Shown here piece after piece: positions 1-8,172 of a stretch of DNA of 64,000 nt. Below the pieces are notes generated by a model, which was not told the origin of the DNA, made no database searches, and was given only the letters and a program-made list of their open reading frames with translations. Position 1 is the first letter of the stretch, and each line of letters begins with the position of its first letter. The position numbers were made by a program, and so were the translations under genes. The stretch lies in the NCBI RefSeq assembly GCF_025144145.1, contig NZ_CP083546.1:447001-511000 (forward strand), given 5' to 3'. The DNA is from Leisingera sp. M658 (lineage in GTDB: Bacteria; Pseudomonadota; Alphaproteobacteria; Rhodobacterales; Rhodobacteraceae).

Positions 1-30
1 CCCGGAAAAACCGCCAGGCTGACGAATAAC

Positions 31-48
31 GCCGGGCACTGGCCCGGC
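31..48 (-). terminator. Hairpin after nadC
   Basis: GCCGGGC (31-37) and GCCCGGC (42-48) form a perfect 7-bp stem with a 4-base loop, about 28 bases past the nadC stop codon. No strong T-run follows on the minus strand. It is probably the 3' end of the nadABC transcript, by position and structure only. Confidence 0.5.
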
Positions 49-75
49 GGTATGATCCGGCGGTTCGGGGCTGCC

Positions 76-930
76 TTAGAAATCGAGGCCCAGATCCAGG
101 GTGCGCGCCGAATGGGTAAGCGCGCCGGAGGAAATGTAATCAACCCCGGTGGCAGCCACCTCGGCAATGCGGTCGAGACGCATGTTGCCGGAGGCCTCGG
201 TCACCACCTTGCCCTTGGCGATCTCCACGGCTTTGACCAGAGTCGGGGTGTCCATGTTGTCCAGAAGCACAACATCGGCACCGCCGGTGGCGATGACTTC
301 GGTCAGCTGGTCCAGTGTATCGACCTCGATTTCCACCTTCATCATGTGGCTGACGCTGGATTTGGCGGCGTCCAGAACGGCGCGCACCCCGCCAGCTGCG
401 GCGATGTGGTTGTCCTTGATCAGGATGGCATCCGACAGGCCGAACCGGTGGTTGTAGCCGCCGCCGTGCAGCACTGCCTGCTTCTCGGCGATGCGCAGCC
501 CAGGCGTGGTCTTGCGGGTGCAGGTGATGCGGGTGGCGGTGCCTTTGGTTTCGACGGCAAAGGCCGCTGTCAGCGTGGCAATGCCGGTCAGCCGTCCGGC
601 AAAGTTCAGCGCCACACGCTCGCCCGACAGGATAGAGGCGGCTGAGCCGTCGATGGTCATCAGCGTGTCGCCCTTGCGGCATGGGCTGCCGTCGGGCAGG
701 AGTGTTTCCACCTTGAGCCCGGCATCCACCAGGTGAAAGGCGATGCGGGCGATCTGCATGCCGGAGACCACGCCGTCCTCGCGGGCGTTCAGCCGGGCGG
801 TATAGGCGGCGGTGGCCGGGATCACAGCGCGGGTGGTGATGTCGCCGTTCTGGCCCAGGTCTTCCATCAGCGCTGCACGCACCATCGGTTCCAGGATCAA
901 GTCGGGCAGGGTGGCGAATTGGGTGCTCAT
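76..930 (-). CDS. nadC: Nicotinate-nucleotide pyrophosphorylase (quinolinate phosphoribosyltransferase)
   Basis: NadC converts quinolinate and PRPP to nicotinate mononucleotide, CO2 and PPi, the third step of NAD synthesis from aspartate. The 284-residue product is normal for the family. The phosphoribosyltransferase signature CTRKTTPGLR lies near residue 140, followed by HRFGLSDAILIKDNH, with acidic strands such as KVEIEVD and VVLLDNMD that hold PRPP/Mg. The start at 930 was chosen because AAGGAG sits five bases upstream; a longer frame reaching 966 would overlap nadB and has no such site. The gene lies 10 bases after nadB and is last in a nadA-nadB-nadC operon. The call is secure. Confidence 0.96.
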   Translation of the reverse strand: MSTQFATLPDLILEPMVRAALMEDLGQNGDITTRAVIPATAAYTARLNAREDGVVSGMQIARIAFHLVDAGLKVETLLPDGSPCRKGDTLMTIDGSAASILSGERVALNFAGRLTGIATLTAAFAVETKGTATRITCTRKTTPGLRIAEKQAVLHGGGYNHRFGLSDAILIKDNHIAAAGGVRAVLDAAKSSVSHMMKVEIEVDTLDQLTEVIATGGADVVLLDNMDTPTLVKAVEIAKGKVVTEASGNMRLDRIAEVAATGVDYISSGALTHSARTLDLGLDF

Positions 931-940
931 GTCGGCTCCT

Positions 941-2494
941 TCACGGCCGGGGGGCAATCCGGTCACGGATCGCCATGGCCTCGTCCAGGGTGATGCGGGT
1001 GCGATGTGCCTGCGCGGGATCGGCTGTGGGGAAATCGTCGCGGAAATGACCGCCCCGGCTTTCCTCGCGCTGAAGCGCAGCGGCTGTGATCAGCGTGGCG
1101 GTAGCGCACATATTGGCGAAATTCTCGTCCGCGGCCTGCCCGGCTTCGAGCCGGGCAATGGCTGCCAGCGCCTGTTTCAGGCCTTGGGCGGTCCGGCGCA
1201 CGCCGGCATGAGCTGTCATGGTTTCCCGCAGGTGTTTGACTGCTGCGGCGTCCAGGTCCTGCCCGCCCGGCGGGAAGCTAGGGTGGATCTCATCCACATT
1301 TACGGGGGTATCCAGCGACGCGATGTCCTGAACTGCGTTGCGGGCATAGACCAGCGCTTCCAGCAACCCGTTAGAGGCCAGACGATTGGCGCCATGCAGG
1401 CCGGTGGAGGAGGCCTCGCCGCAGACCCAGAGGTCTTTCAGGCTGCTGCGGCCCTGCATGTCGGCCTCGACCCCGCCCATGTGGTAATGTGCGGCGACGG
1501 CAACCGGGATCGGGTTTTGCACCGGGTCGATGCCGGCACGGGCGCAGGTTTCTGCGACCGTGGGGTAACGGGTCAGCACCTCGGCGCCGAGCGCTTCGGT
1601 GGTGTCAAGCATCGGGCGGCGGCCGCCTTGGGTTTCGGCAAAAATCGCCCGTGCAACGATGTCGCGGGGAGCCAGTTCGGCGTCCGGGTGCTCAGCTAGC
1701 ATGAAGCGTTCACCATTCGCGTTGATCAGCACCGCGCCTTCGCCGCGCAGGGCCTCGGTCGCCAGCGGGGCGGGGTCTTCGCCGATGTCGAATGCGGTGG
1801 GGTGGAATTGCACAAACTCCGGGTCGGCAATGCGGGCGCCGGCGCGGGCGGCAAAACCGATCACCTGGCCGCGGATGCGGGGCGGGTTGGTGGTATGGGC
1901 ATAAAGCCCGCCGGAGCCGCCGCCGGCCAGCAGCACGCCGGGGCATTTGATCAGCACCGGGGCAGAAGGCGTATCGGCGCGGGTGATCCAGATGCCGGTG
2001 ACGGTACCGCCTTCGGTTTCCAACCGCACAGCTTGGGTGTTTTCCAGCACCTGCACGGACGGAGCTGCGCGCACGGCGGAAATCAATGTCTGCATGATCT
2101 TGCCGCCGGCCTGGTCGCCCTTGACGCGCACCACGCGGGCGGCGGAATGGGCAGCTTCGCGGCTCATCACATAATTGCCGTCCGCATCGCGGTCAAATGG
2201 CGTGCCGAGGCCGGTCAGGTCGACGATGTGCGCGCGCGCGACCCGTGTGACCATCGCGGCAACCTCTGCGTCAACAGTTCCGGCACCTGCCTGCAGAGTG
2301 TCGGCGGCGTGGGCCTCGGGCGTGTCGTGATTGGCCATGGCCGCTGCAACGCCGCCCTGCGCCCAGGCAGAGCTTGCGCCCTTGCCCAAGGCTTCAGGTG
2401 AGATCACCAGAACCGGCCGCGGTGCCAGCTCAAGCGCGGCATAGAGCGCGCCAAGACCTGCGCCGGCAATAACAATGCGGCCGGTTTCGATCAC
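941..2494 (-). CDS. nadB: L-aspartate oxidase
   Basis: NadB is the FAD enzyme that oxidises L-aspartate to iminoaspartate, which NadA condenses with dihydroxyacetone phosphate. The 517-residue product starts with a Rossmann FAD-binding motif (GAGLGALYAALELA, about residues 10-23) and carries succinate-dehydrogenase-family blocks: SSAWAQGGVAAA, EFVQFHPTAF, and AAHYHMGGVEAD with the catalytic-region histidine. The C-terminal helical domain ends with RTRITLDEAMAIRDRI. It starts three bases after the nadA stop, so the two are probably translationally linked. Length and motif order match the family. Confidence 0.96.
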   Translation of the reverse strand: MIETGRIVIAGAGLGALYAALELAPRPVLVISPEALGKGASSAWAQGGVAAAMANHDTPEAHAADTLQAGAGTVDAEVAAMVTRVARAHIVDLTGLGTPFDRDADGNYVMSREAAHSAARVVRVKGDQAGGKIMQTLISAVRAAPSVQVLENTQAVRLETEGGTVTGIWITRADTPSAPVLIKCPGVLLAGGGSGGLYAHTTNPPRIRGQVIGFAARAGARIADPEFVQFHPTAFDIGEDPAPLATEALRGEGAVLINANGERFMLAEHPDAELAPRDIVARAIFAETQGGRRPMLDTTEALGAEVLTRYPTVAETCARAGIDPVQNPIPVAVAAHYHMGGVEADMQGRSSLKDLWVCGEASSTGLHGANRLASNGLLEALVYARNAVQDIASLDTPVNVDEIHPSFPPGGQDLDAAAVKHLRETMTAHAGVRRTAQGLKQALAAIARLEAGQAADENFANMCATATLITAAALQREESRGGHFRDDFPTADPAQAHRTRITLDEAMAIRDRIAPRP

Positions 2495-2497
2495 AGA

Positions 2498-3550
2498 TCA
2501 GACGCCAAGTTTCTGGCTGAGGTCAATCATCCGCTGCACCGCCACACGGGCCTTTTCGGCCACAACTTCATCGACCACGACCGGCTCGGACATGGTGTGC
2601 AGAGACCAGAGGATCTTCTCCAGCGTGATCTTCTTCATGTAAGGGCACATGTTGCAGGGGCCGACAAAATCCACCTCGGGCAGTTGATCGGCGATGTTCG
2701 AGGCCATCGAACATTCAGTGATCAGCATCGCCTTTTCCGGCTTCTCGTCCGTCACGTATTTAAGAATACCGCTGGTGGAGCCTGAGAAATCGGCCTCGGC
2801 CACCACATCCGGCGGGCATTCCGGGTGGGCGATCAGCCGCGTGCCGGGGTTCCATTCGCGGAAATCGCGAAGATCCTGGGCGGTGTATTGCTCGTGCACG
2901 ATGCAGGAGCCTTCCCACCAGACCACGTTTTTCTGCGGCACCTGTTTGGCGACGTTCTGGGCCAGATACTGGTCCGGTGTCATGATCACCGTGTGGCTGT
3001 CTTGCGCCGCGACGATCTGGGCTGCGTTCGACGAGGTACAGCAGATGTCCGATGCGGCTTTCACCTCAGCCGTGGTGTTCACGTAGGACACGACCGGCGC
3101 GCCGGGGTATTTGGCGCGCATCTGTTCGATGCCCTCGGCGGTGATTGATTCCGCCAGCGAGCAGCCGGCCTCCATGTCGGGAATCAGCACGGTTTTGTCC
3201 GGGCTGAGGATCTTGGAAGTTTCGGCCATAAAATGCACGCCGCACTGGACGATCACATCGGCCTCGACGTTCGCAGCCTCGATCGCCAGCTGCAGGCTGT
3301 CGCCGACGACGTCGGAGACACCGTGATAAATCTCGGGCGTCATGTAGTTATGCGCCAGGATCACCGCGTTGCGCTGCTTTTTCAGCTCAAGAATGGCTGC
3401 AACATAGGGCGCATGGGCGACCCATTCGATGGGGTTCACCACACGGTTCATCCGCGCGTAGATATCCGTCATCTTTTCGGCAAGGGCAGGATTGGGCGCC
3501 AGATCGTACTGGCTGGCGAGTTGATCCCGCATGGATTGCAGGTCGAACAT
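2498..3550 (-). CDS. nadA: Quinolinate synthase A
   Basis: NadA is the oxygen-sensitive [4Fe-4S] enzyme that makes quinolinate from iminoaspartate and dihydroxyacetone phosphate. The 350-residue product has the three conserved cysteine regions that hold the cluster: VQCGVHFMAE (near 103), DICCTSSNAAQIV (near 170-190) and GPCNMCPYMKKITLEK (near 297). The HNYMTPEIY block near 68 is also typical. It is first in the nadABC operon; AGGAC lies seven bases before the ATG. A short inverted motif upstream (3570-3590) may be the control site. Confidence in function is high. Confidence 0.96.
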   Translation of the reverse strand: MFDLQSMRDQLASQYDLAPNPALAEKMTDIYARMNRVVNPIEWVAHAPYVAAILELKKQRNAVILAHNYMTPEIYHGVSDVVGDSLQLAIEAANVEADVIVQCGVHFMAETSKILSPDKTVLIPDMEAGCSLAESITAEGIEQMRAKYPGAPVVSYVNTTAEVKAASDICCTSSNAAQIVAAQDSHTVIMTPDQYLAQNVAKQVPQKNVVWWEGSCIVHEQYTAQDLRDFREWNPGTRLIAHPECPPDVVAEADFSGSTSGILKYVTDEKPEKAMLITECSMASNIADQLPEVDFVGPCNMCPYMKKITLEKILWSLHTMSEPVVVDEVVAEKARVAVQRMIDLSQKLGV

Positions 3551-3569
3551 GGCAAGTCCTCAAAGTTGC

Positions 3570-3590
3570 GTCCAAGGGGACACTTTGGAC
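3570..3590. promoter_or_regulatory. Inverted repeat upstream of nadA; nad/tup divergent intergenic
   Basis: The 289-base gap 3551-3839 separates nadA (minus) from tupB (plus). GTCCAA (3570-3575) and TTGGAC (3585-3590) form a perfect inverted repeat 20-40 bases before the nadA start, with another GGAC between them. The position suits an operator for NAD-dependent repression (NadQ- or NrtR-type control is known for nad operons), but I cannot match it to a known box. Nothing else clear was seen in the gap. Confidence 0.35.
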
Positions 3591-3839
3591 GGGGGTTGTT
3601 TCATGTTCATTTGGCGCACGCAAGCACGCGAGAAGGCTTTTGCAGCCAAAAGCGGTGATTTGGCGCTAACAGGCGGCATCTTCGGGAAGCCGTTACTTCC
3701 CAGATGGGTATCGGGGGCAGAATTTTCCAGCCGGTTTGCCGTTTTTGGCTGTCCCGGCGTCCTCTCCTGTGATTTGGAGCCGCGCAAAGCCATGTTAGAC
3801 CGGGCCGGCAGTTGGCCTTTGGGAGAGTGACCGGACGCG

Positions 3840-4544
3840 ATGAATGATCTGTGGGCAGGACTGAGCCAGGCCTTTTGGCTGCTGGCGACGCTGGACGCGG
3901 ATCTGGTGGAGATCACCCTGCGCTCGCTGCGGGTGACGCTGACCGCGCTGGCGATTGCCTGTGCCATTGCGCTGCCCTTGGCGGCTTTCCTGGCGGTTCG
4001 GCGGTTCCGGCTGCGACGGGCCACAATTGCGGTGCTGAATGCGCTGATGGGGCTGCCGCCGGTGGTGGTGGGGCTGGTGGTCTATGTGTTCCTGTCGCGG
4101 GCCGGGCCGTTTGGTGTCTTTGGCCTGCTGTTCACGCCCACGGCGATGATCATTGCGCAGGTGATCATCGTTGTTCCCTTGGTGGCCTCGGTTGCGCATC
4201 AGTCATTGCGGGAACTGTGGAGCGATTACCACGATCTGCTGATCTCGATGAACGCAACCCAGCTGCAGCGTATTCAGGCGCTGTTGTGGGACGGGCGGCG
4301 GGCGCTGCTGACTGCGGCGCTGGCTGGGTTTGGCCGGGCCATAGGCGAGGTCGGCGCGATCATGGTGGTGGGCGGCAATATCGACCACGCAACGCGGGTA
4401 CTGACCACGGCAATTGCGCTGGAGACCGGCAAGGGCGAATTTGCTATGGCGCTGGGGCTGGGCTTTGTGCTGATCGCGCTGGCGATTGCGGTCAACCTGG
4501 CAATCCACTGGCTGGGCCGGACGGAGAGCGAGGGGCGCTGGTGA
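3840..4544 (+). CDS. tupB: Tungstate ABC transporter permease
   Basis: This is the membrane subunit of a tungstate importer (TupABC). The 234-residue protein has about five hydrophobic segments. It carries the permease coupling motif for the ATPase around residues 155-175 (AALAGFGRAIGEVGAIMVVGGNI), characteristic of the TupB/ModB/CysTW group; the IGEVGAIMVVGGNID form is typical of TupB rather than ModB. GGGAG lies upstream with wide spacing. The stop codon overlaps the tupC start (TGA/ATG at 4542-4546). The assignment to tungstate rests mainly on the TupA-like binding protein downstream. Confidence 0.9.
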   Translation: MNDLWAGLSQAFWLLATLDADLVEITLRSLRVTLTALAIACAIALPLAAFLAVRRFRLRRATIAVLNALMGLPPVVVGLVVYVFLSRAGPFGVFGLLFTPTAMIIAQVIIVVPLVASVAHQSLRELWSDYHDLLISMNATQLQRIQALLWDGRRALLTAALAGFGRAIGEVGAIMVVGGNIDHATRVLTTAIALETGKGEFAMALGLGFVLIALAIAVNLAIHWLGRTESEGRW

Positions 4545-5254
4545 TGCAGATGTTCCCGCTGGTGGCCAAGGGCGCCATGGTGCGCCGCCGCAGCAAGATC
4601 TTGGTCGGGCCGGTGGATCTGACACTGGGCGGGCAGGGCACTTCGATTGTGATCGGCCCCAATGGGGCGGGCAAAACAACGCTGCTGAAGATGCTGCATG
4701 GCATTGTGCGGATGAACGGCGGCAGCCTGGACTGGGCCTGCCCGCTGGAAGAGGCGCAAAAGCATCAGGCTTTTGTTTTCCAGACCCCAGTGATGATGCG
4801 GCGCTCGGTGATCGAGAACATCGCCTATCCGTTGCGGCTGACCGGCATTGCCCGCAAAGAGGCGCGTGCGCGGGCGGCGGATTGGGCCTGCCGGGTGGGG
4901 CTGGGGGCAATCCTGGAGCGCCAAGCGACTATGCTGTCCGGCGGTGAGCGGCAGAAGCTGGCTCTTGCGCGCGCCCTGGTGCGCGAGCCGCAGGTCTTGT
5001 TCCTGGATGAGCCTTGCGCGGCGCTGGATGGCCGCGCCACCCGCGAGATCGAGGATATTCTGGCCCATGCATCGGAAAGCGGCACGCGGCTGGTGATGTC
5101 CACCCACAACATGGGCCAGGCCCGGCGGCTGGCGGATGAGGTGATCTTTGTCCTGCAGGGCCGCATTCATGAATTCAGCCCGGCGAAAGATTTCTTTGCC
5201 GGACCCGAAACCTCTCAGGGACGCGCATTTCTGAACGGAGATATTGTAGAATGA
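4544..5254 (+). CDS. tupC: Tungstate ABC transporter ATP-binding protein
   Basis: This is the cytoplasmic ATPase that powers the TupB channel. The 236-residue protein carries Walker A (GPNGAGKTTLLKM, near residue 38), the Q-loop (FVFQTPVMMRRSVIENI), the ABC signature (LSGGERQKLALARAL), Walker B (VLFLDEPCAALD) and the switch histidine (STHNMGQARRLADE). The start at ATG 4544 overlaps the tupB stop; an in-frame GTG at 4541 is the only close alternative. Its own stop overlaps the tupA start by four bases (ATGA). All motifs are intact. Confidence 0.92.
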   Translation: MQMFPLVAKGAMVRRRSKILVGPVDLTLGGQGTSIVIGPNGAGKTTLLKMLHGIVRMNGGSLDWACPLEEAQKHQAFVFQTPVMMRRSVIENIAYPLRLTGIARKEARARAADWACRVGLGAILERQATMLSGGERQKLALARALVREPQVLFLDEPCAALDGRATREIEDILAHASESGTRLVMSTHNMGQARRLADEVIFVLQGRIHEFSPAKDFFAGPETSQGRAFLNGDIVE

Positions 5255-6054
5255 AACATCTGATTATTGCTGCCGTTGCCTCAATGGCAATGGCCACGGC
5301 AGCGCTGGCGGAAGAGATGAAGATGGCGGTGACCACTTCCTTCCACAATTCCGGTCTGGCCGAGGTCCTGCTGCCGGAGATCAAGAACGATCTTGGTCTG
5401 GACGTGCAGCTTTTGGTTGTTGGCACCGGTCAGGCACTCCGGCTGGGCGAAGCCGGTGACGTGGATGCAATTCTGGTGCATTCGAAGAAAGCCGAAGAGA
5501 CGTTCCTGGCTGGCGGATACGGCACCCACCGCCGCGAGATCATGTATAATGATTTTGTCTTCATTGGGCCAAAGGCGGATCCGGCCGGCGTGTCCGGCGC
5601 AGCGGATGCTGCAAACGCGCTGCAGAAGATTGCCGGGGCAGAGACCGCCTTTGTCAGCCGCGGCGATGACAGCGGCACGCATAAGAAAGAGCTGAGCCTG
5701 TGGGCCTCGGCCGGCCTTGATCCTGAAGGTTTCGGCGACTGGTACCGCGCGGTTGGTGCGGGGATGGGGGCTGCTCTGAATACGGCATCGGGCATGGACG
5801 GTTACATCATGTCCGACCGGGCAAGCTGGCTCAACTTTGGCAACAAAGGCGGCTTGGCGCTGCTGTTTGCGGGTGATCCGGTGCTGTTCAACCAATACGC
5901 CTACATTCCGGTGAACCCGGAAAAACATGGTCACGTGAAGAACAGCCTGGCGGTGCAATTGGAGGCTTGGCTGGTTTCGGACAAAGCGCAAGAGCTGATC
6001 AATGACTATCAGATCAATGGCGAGACGCTGTTTGTGTTCAACGCCAAACAGTAG
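5251..6054 (+). CDS. tupA: Tungstate ABC transporter periplasmic binding protein
   Basis: This is the periplasmic receptor for tungstate. The 267-residue precursor has a signal peptide (MKHLIIAAVASMAMATAALA, cleavage near residue 20). It then has VTTSFHNSGLAEVLLP, which contains the TTS-type oxyanion-binding segment of TupA proteins, and later SRGDDSGTHKKE, another ligand-loop signature. The HSKKAEETFLAGGYGTHRREIMYNDFV stretch is also typical of TupA/WtpA. It is last in the tupBCA operon and is followed by a structured repeat. The cell presumably uses tungsten enzymes such as formate dehydrogenase, but none lies in this window. Confidence 0.92.
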   Translation: MKHLIIAAVASMAMATAALAEEMKMAVTTSFHNSGLAEVLLPEIKNDLGLDVQLLVVGTGQALRLGEAGDVDAILVHSKKAEETFLAGGYGTHRREIMYNDFVFIGPKADPAGVSGAADAANALQKIAGAETAFVSRGDDSGTHKKELSLWASAGLDPEGFGDWYRAVGAGMGAALNTASGMDGYIMSDRASWLNFGNKGGLALLFAGDPVLFNQYAYIPVNPEKHGHVKNSLAVQLEAWLVSDKAQELINDYQINGETLFVFNAKQ

Positions 6055-6114
6055 CGATTTTGATCTGCCCGCTGAGCCTCTGCTGTCTGCGGGGGCTGTT
6101 CCATTGCAGTGGTA

Positions 6115-6302
6115 CTCCCGCCCATTCCGGGTATCAAAGATACCCTGCAAAGGTTGGGCGTGGCAGCCGCGCTGTGCGCGGCAGGGGGCGTTGCAATTGA
6201 ACAAACCGCAGTCGCGGCTGAAGCGGTTGCGCGCCGCGCGCCAGCGCGGTGCGCGGCCCAACTGAGAGGTGCATTTTCAAAATGCGCCGGAACAGGCGGG
6301 AG
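6115..6302. repeat. Dispersed structured element, full two-ended copy
   Basis: The element is bounded by CTCCCGCCC (6115-6123) and GGCGGGAG (6295-6302). Inside are a perfect hairpin GGGTATC-aaa-GATACCC (6129-6145), GGTTGGGCGTGGC (6152-6164), a perfect hairpin GCCGCGC-tgt-GCGCGGC (6166-6182), an opposed partial copy ending in GGCCCAACT, and a hairpin with GCATTTT-c-AAAATGC (6271-6285). The ends and core recur near 23577, 40742 and 52667. It fills the gap between convergent tupA and phnF and probably also acts as a terminator for both. Confidence 0.7.
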
Positions 6303-6311
6303 CCTCTTGCT

Positions 6312-7025
6312 TCAGGCCCCGCCGCCAACAGTCAGGGTGACCCGGTCGCCGGCAAACCAGGTGCGGCCAAACTCGACGGGGCGGTTCCCGGGATCAGTAT
6401 TGATGCCGGTGGTGCGCAGGATCGGGCTGCCTTCGGCTATCTTCAGATGCAGGGCCTGGGTCGCGTTGGCGAGTTTGGCCGTGATCCGGGTTTCGGCGCG
6501 GGTGTAGTCCTCAACACCCTGTTTTTGCAATGCCGCGGTGACTGAGCGCAGGTCTTCCAGCGCGCCCAGCATTCCCGGAAACCGGTCCGCGGGAAAGATG
6601 CTTTGAAACAGGGCAATGGGCTGGCCGTCAGCAAGAGAAAGCCCGTCATAGACATGCACCTGGGCGCCGGGATCCAGCTGCAGCGCATTGGCTTCACGGG
6701 GCGCCGCGCCGCGGGTTTCCAGGGTCAGGATCTGTTTGGCGGGGCTGCGCCCCTCACGCGTCAGGTTCTGGTGAAAGCGCACCCGCTTGCCAATTGGATA
6801 ATCCGCTGGTTTGGCCGCCACGAACACCCCGGCGCCGCGGCGCGGGTGCACCAGGCCCTGTTCCGCCATATCGGCCAGCGCCCGGCGCACAGTGTGGCGG
6901 TTCACCCCGAAACGGGCCGACAGCTGCGCCTCGGCGGGCAGCTTGCCTCCGGTTTCGTAGCGGCCTTGTGCGATGTCATCCGTCAGGGCAATGGCGATGG
7001 ATTTCCAAACGGGGGTGCGGGCCAT
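6312..7025 (-). CDS. phnF: GntR/HutC-family regulator of phosphonate metabolism
   Basis: PhnF is a ligand-binding repressor of phosphonate genes. The 237-residue protein has a winged helix-turn-helix at residues 5-70 (GRYETGGKLPAEAQLSARFGVNRHTVRRALADM) and a UTRA effector domain from about residue 90 to the end. It faces phnGHIJKLN across a 107-base gap that holds TTGTCTA/TAGACAA sites, the expected layout for a local repressor. The C-terminal EFGRTWFAGDRVTLTV is typical of UTRA. The effector is presumably a phosphonate or a pathway phosphate ester; that is inference. Confidence 0.88.
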   Translation of the reverse strand: MARTPVWKSIAIALTDDIAQGRYETGGKLPAEAQLSARFGVNRHTVRRALADMAEQGLVHPRRGAGVFVAAKPADYPIGKRVRFHQNLTREGRSPAKQILTLETRGAAPREANALQLDPGAQVHVYDGLSLADGQPIALFQSIFPADRFPGMLGALEDLRSVTAALQKQGVEDYTRAETRITAKLANATQALHLKIAEGSPILRTTGINTDPGNRPVEFGRTWFAGDRVTLTVGGGA

Positions 7026-7081
7026 GTCATGGAACTTTCACAAGTCTTGGATTGCGCCTGCGGGGGCGACTCAGGTATCAT

Positions 7082-7132
7082 TTGTCTAGTTGTATAGTTT
7101 ATGTAGACAACCTGGCCAAGAGGCTTAGACAA
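7082..7132. promoter_or_regulatory. Candidate PhnF operator region
   Basis: TTGTCTA (7082-7088) and TAGACAA (7104-7110) form a perfect 7-bp inverted repeat, and a third half-site TAGACAA lies at 7126-7132, touching the phnG start codon. Known PhnF sites are built on TCTA/TAGA half-sites, so these fit repression of phnG and probably autoregulation of phnF. The region is AT-richer than its surroundings and must hold both promoters. Confidence 0.65.
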
Positions 7133-7585
7133 ATGAACACGAATTTTTCCGCAGAAGACCGCAAGGGCTGGATGAGCTTGCTGGCCTCTGCTGACGAGGG
7201 CCGGCTCGCTGAGCTGTGGCAAGAATACGGGGCTGATCCGGCTTGCAACTGGCTGCGCGCGCCAGAGGCGGGCGGCGTTATGGTCCGGGGCCGCATGGGC
7301 GGGTCCGGCGCCCCCTTTAACCTGGGTGAGATGACCGTCACCCGCTGTGCGCTGTCATTGGAGGACGGAACGGTTGGTCACGGCTATGTGCAGGGCCGCA
7401 GCAAAGCAAAGGCCGGAATGGCCGCCAAGATTGATGCGTTGATGCAGACCGGCGCGGCCGCGGGCCTGCGTTCCGCAGTGCTGGAACCGCTGGCCGCCGA
7501 ACACAAGGCCCGCAAGACGGCCCGGGCCGCCAAGGCTGCGGCGACCAAGGTTGAGTTTTTCACAATGGTGCGGGGAGAGGACTGA
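7133..7585 (+). CDS. phnG: C-P lyase core subunit PhnG
   Basis: PhnG is a subunit of the PhnGHIJ core complex, which with PhnI transfers the phosphonate onto ribose of ATP. The 150-residue product (MNTNFSAEDRKGWMSLLA...) is of the usual size and contains the VMVRGRMGGSGAPFNLGEMTVTRCAL block near residues 47-72, the best conserved part of PhnG, and GHGYVQGRSKAKA. The start at ATG 7133 follows the operator half-site directly. The start is likely but the Shine-Dalgarno signal is weak. The stop overlaps phnH by one base (TGATG). Confidence 0.93.
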   Translation: MNTNFSAEDRKGWMSLLASADEGRLAELWQEYGADPACNWLRAPEAGGVMVRGRMGGSGAPFNLGEMTVTRCALSLEDGTVGHGYVQGRSKAKAGMAAKIDALMQTGAAAGLRSAVLEPLAAEHKARKTARAAKAAATKVEFFTMVRGED

Positions 7586-8169
7586 TGCCTCAGCAGTCTC
7601 AGAACACGGCCTATGCCGGCGGTTTCAGCAATCCGCCGGTGGTCTCGGCCCAAGCGTTTCGCGCAGCGATGAATGCGATGGCACGTCCCGGCCGGATCGA
7701 AGAGATCACCGGCGCTGCCCCGCCGCACGGGGTCTCGGTTGCCGCAGGCAGCCTGCTGCTGACCCTGTGCGACCCGGAAACCGGTGTCTTTCTGGCCCCG
7801 GACGTGGACAGCGAAGCCTTGCGCGGTTGGCTGGCATTTCACACTGGCGCGCCTATCGTAGCGGCGGAGCAGGCGGATTTTGCCCTTGGCAGCTGGGCAT
7901 CGCTGATGCCGCTTGACCGCTTCCGCATTGGGACGCCGGAGTATCCGGATCGCTCTGCCACCCTGATTGCGGAAGTGCCGGCGTTCGACGCGCCCAATGC
8001 CGTCCTGTCCGGGCCGGGCATCAAGGATACCGCAAAGATGGCGCTGCCCGTTTTGGCGGCCTTTCAAAACAACGCGATGCTTTACCCGCTGGGAGTGGAC
8101 TTCTTTTTTACCTTCGGGACACAGGTGGCTGCGCTGCCCCGGTCCACCCAGATCAGCGCGGAGGCCTGA
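7585..8169 (+). CDS. phnH: C-P lyase core subunit PhnH
   Basis: PhnH is the structural subunit of the C-P lyase core that bridges the PhnG/PhnI/PhnJ assembly. The 194-residue protein starts at the ATG overlapping the phnG stop, with GGGGAGAGG upstream. Recognisable blocks are FSNPPVVSAQAFRAAMNAMARPG near the N-terminus, the LLLTLCDPETGVFLAP strand, and GPGIKD near residue 140. FFFTFGTQVAALPRSTQI at the end is also family-typical. Three bases separate it from phnI. Confidence 0.93.
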   Translation: MPQQSQNTAYAGGFSNPPVVSAQAFRAAMNAMARPGRIEEITGAAPPHGVSVAAGSLLLTLCDPETGVFLAPDVDSEALRGWLAFHTGAPIVAAEQADFALGSWASLMPLDRFRIGTPEYPDRSATLIAEVPAFDAPNAVLSGPGIKDTAKMALPVLAAFQNNAMLYPLGVDFFFTFGTQVAALPRSTQISAEA

Positions 8170-8172
8170 ACG

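Noticed and set aside
812-1699. 295-codon plus-strand frame opposite nadB
   Set aside because: It is the shadow of nadB with no family features.
3601-3839. Possible molybdenum/tungsten cofactor riboswitch before tupB
   Set aside because: I could not draw a convincing multi-stem structure, and such riboswitches are not usual in this lineage.
4274-5170. 298-codon minus-strand frame opposite tupB/tupC
   Set aside because: Antisense to two genes with complete ABC motifs.
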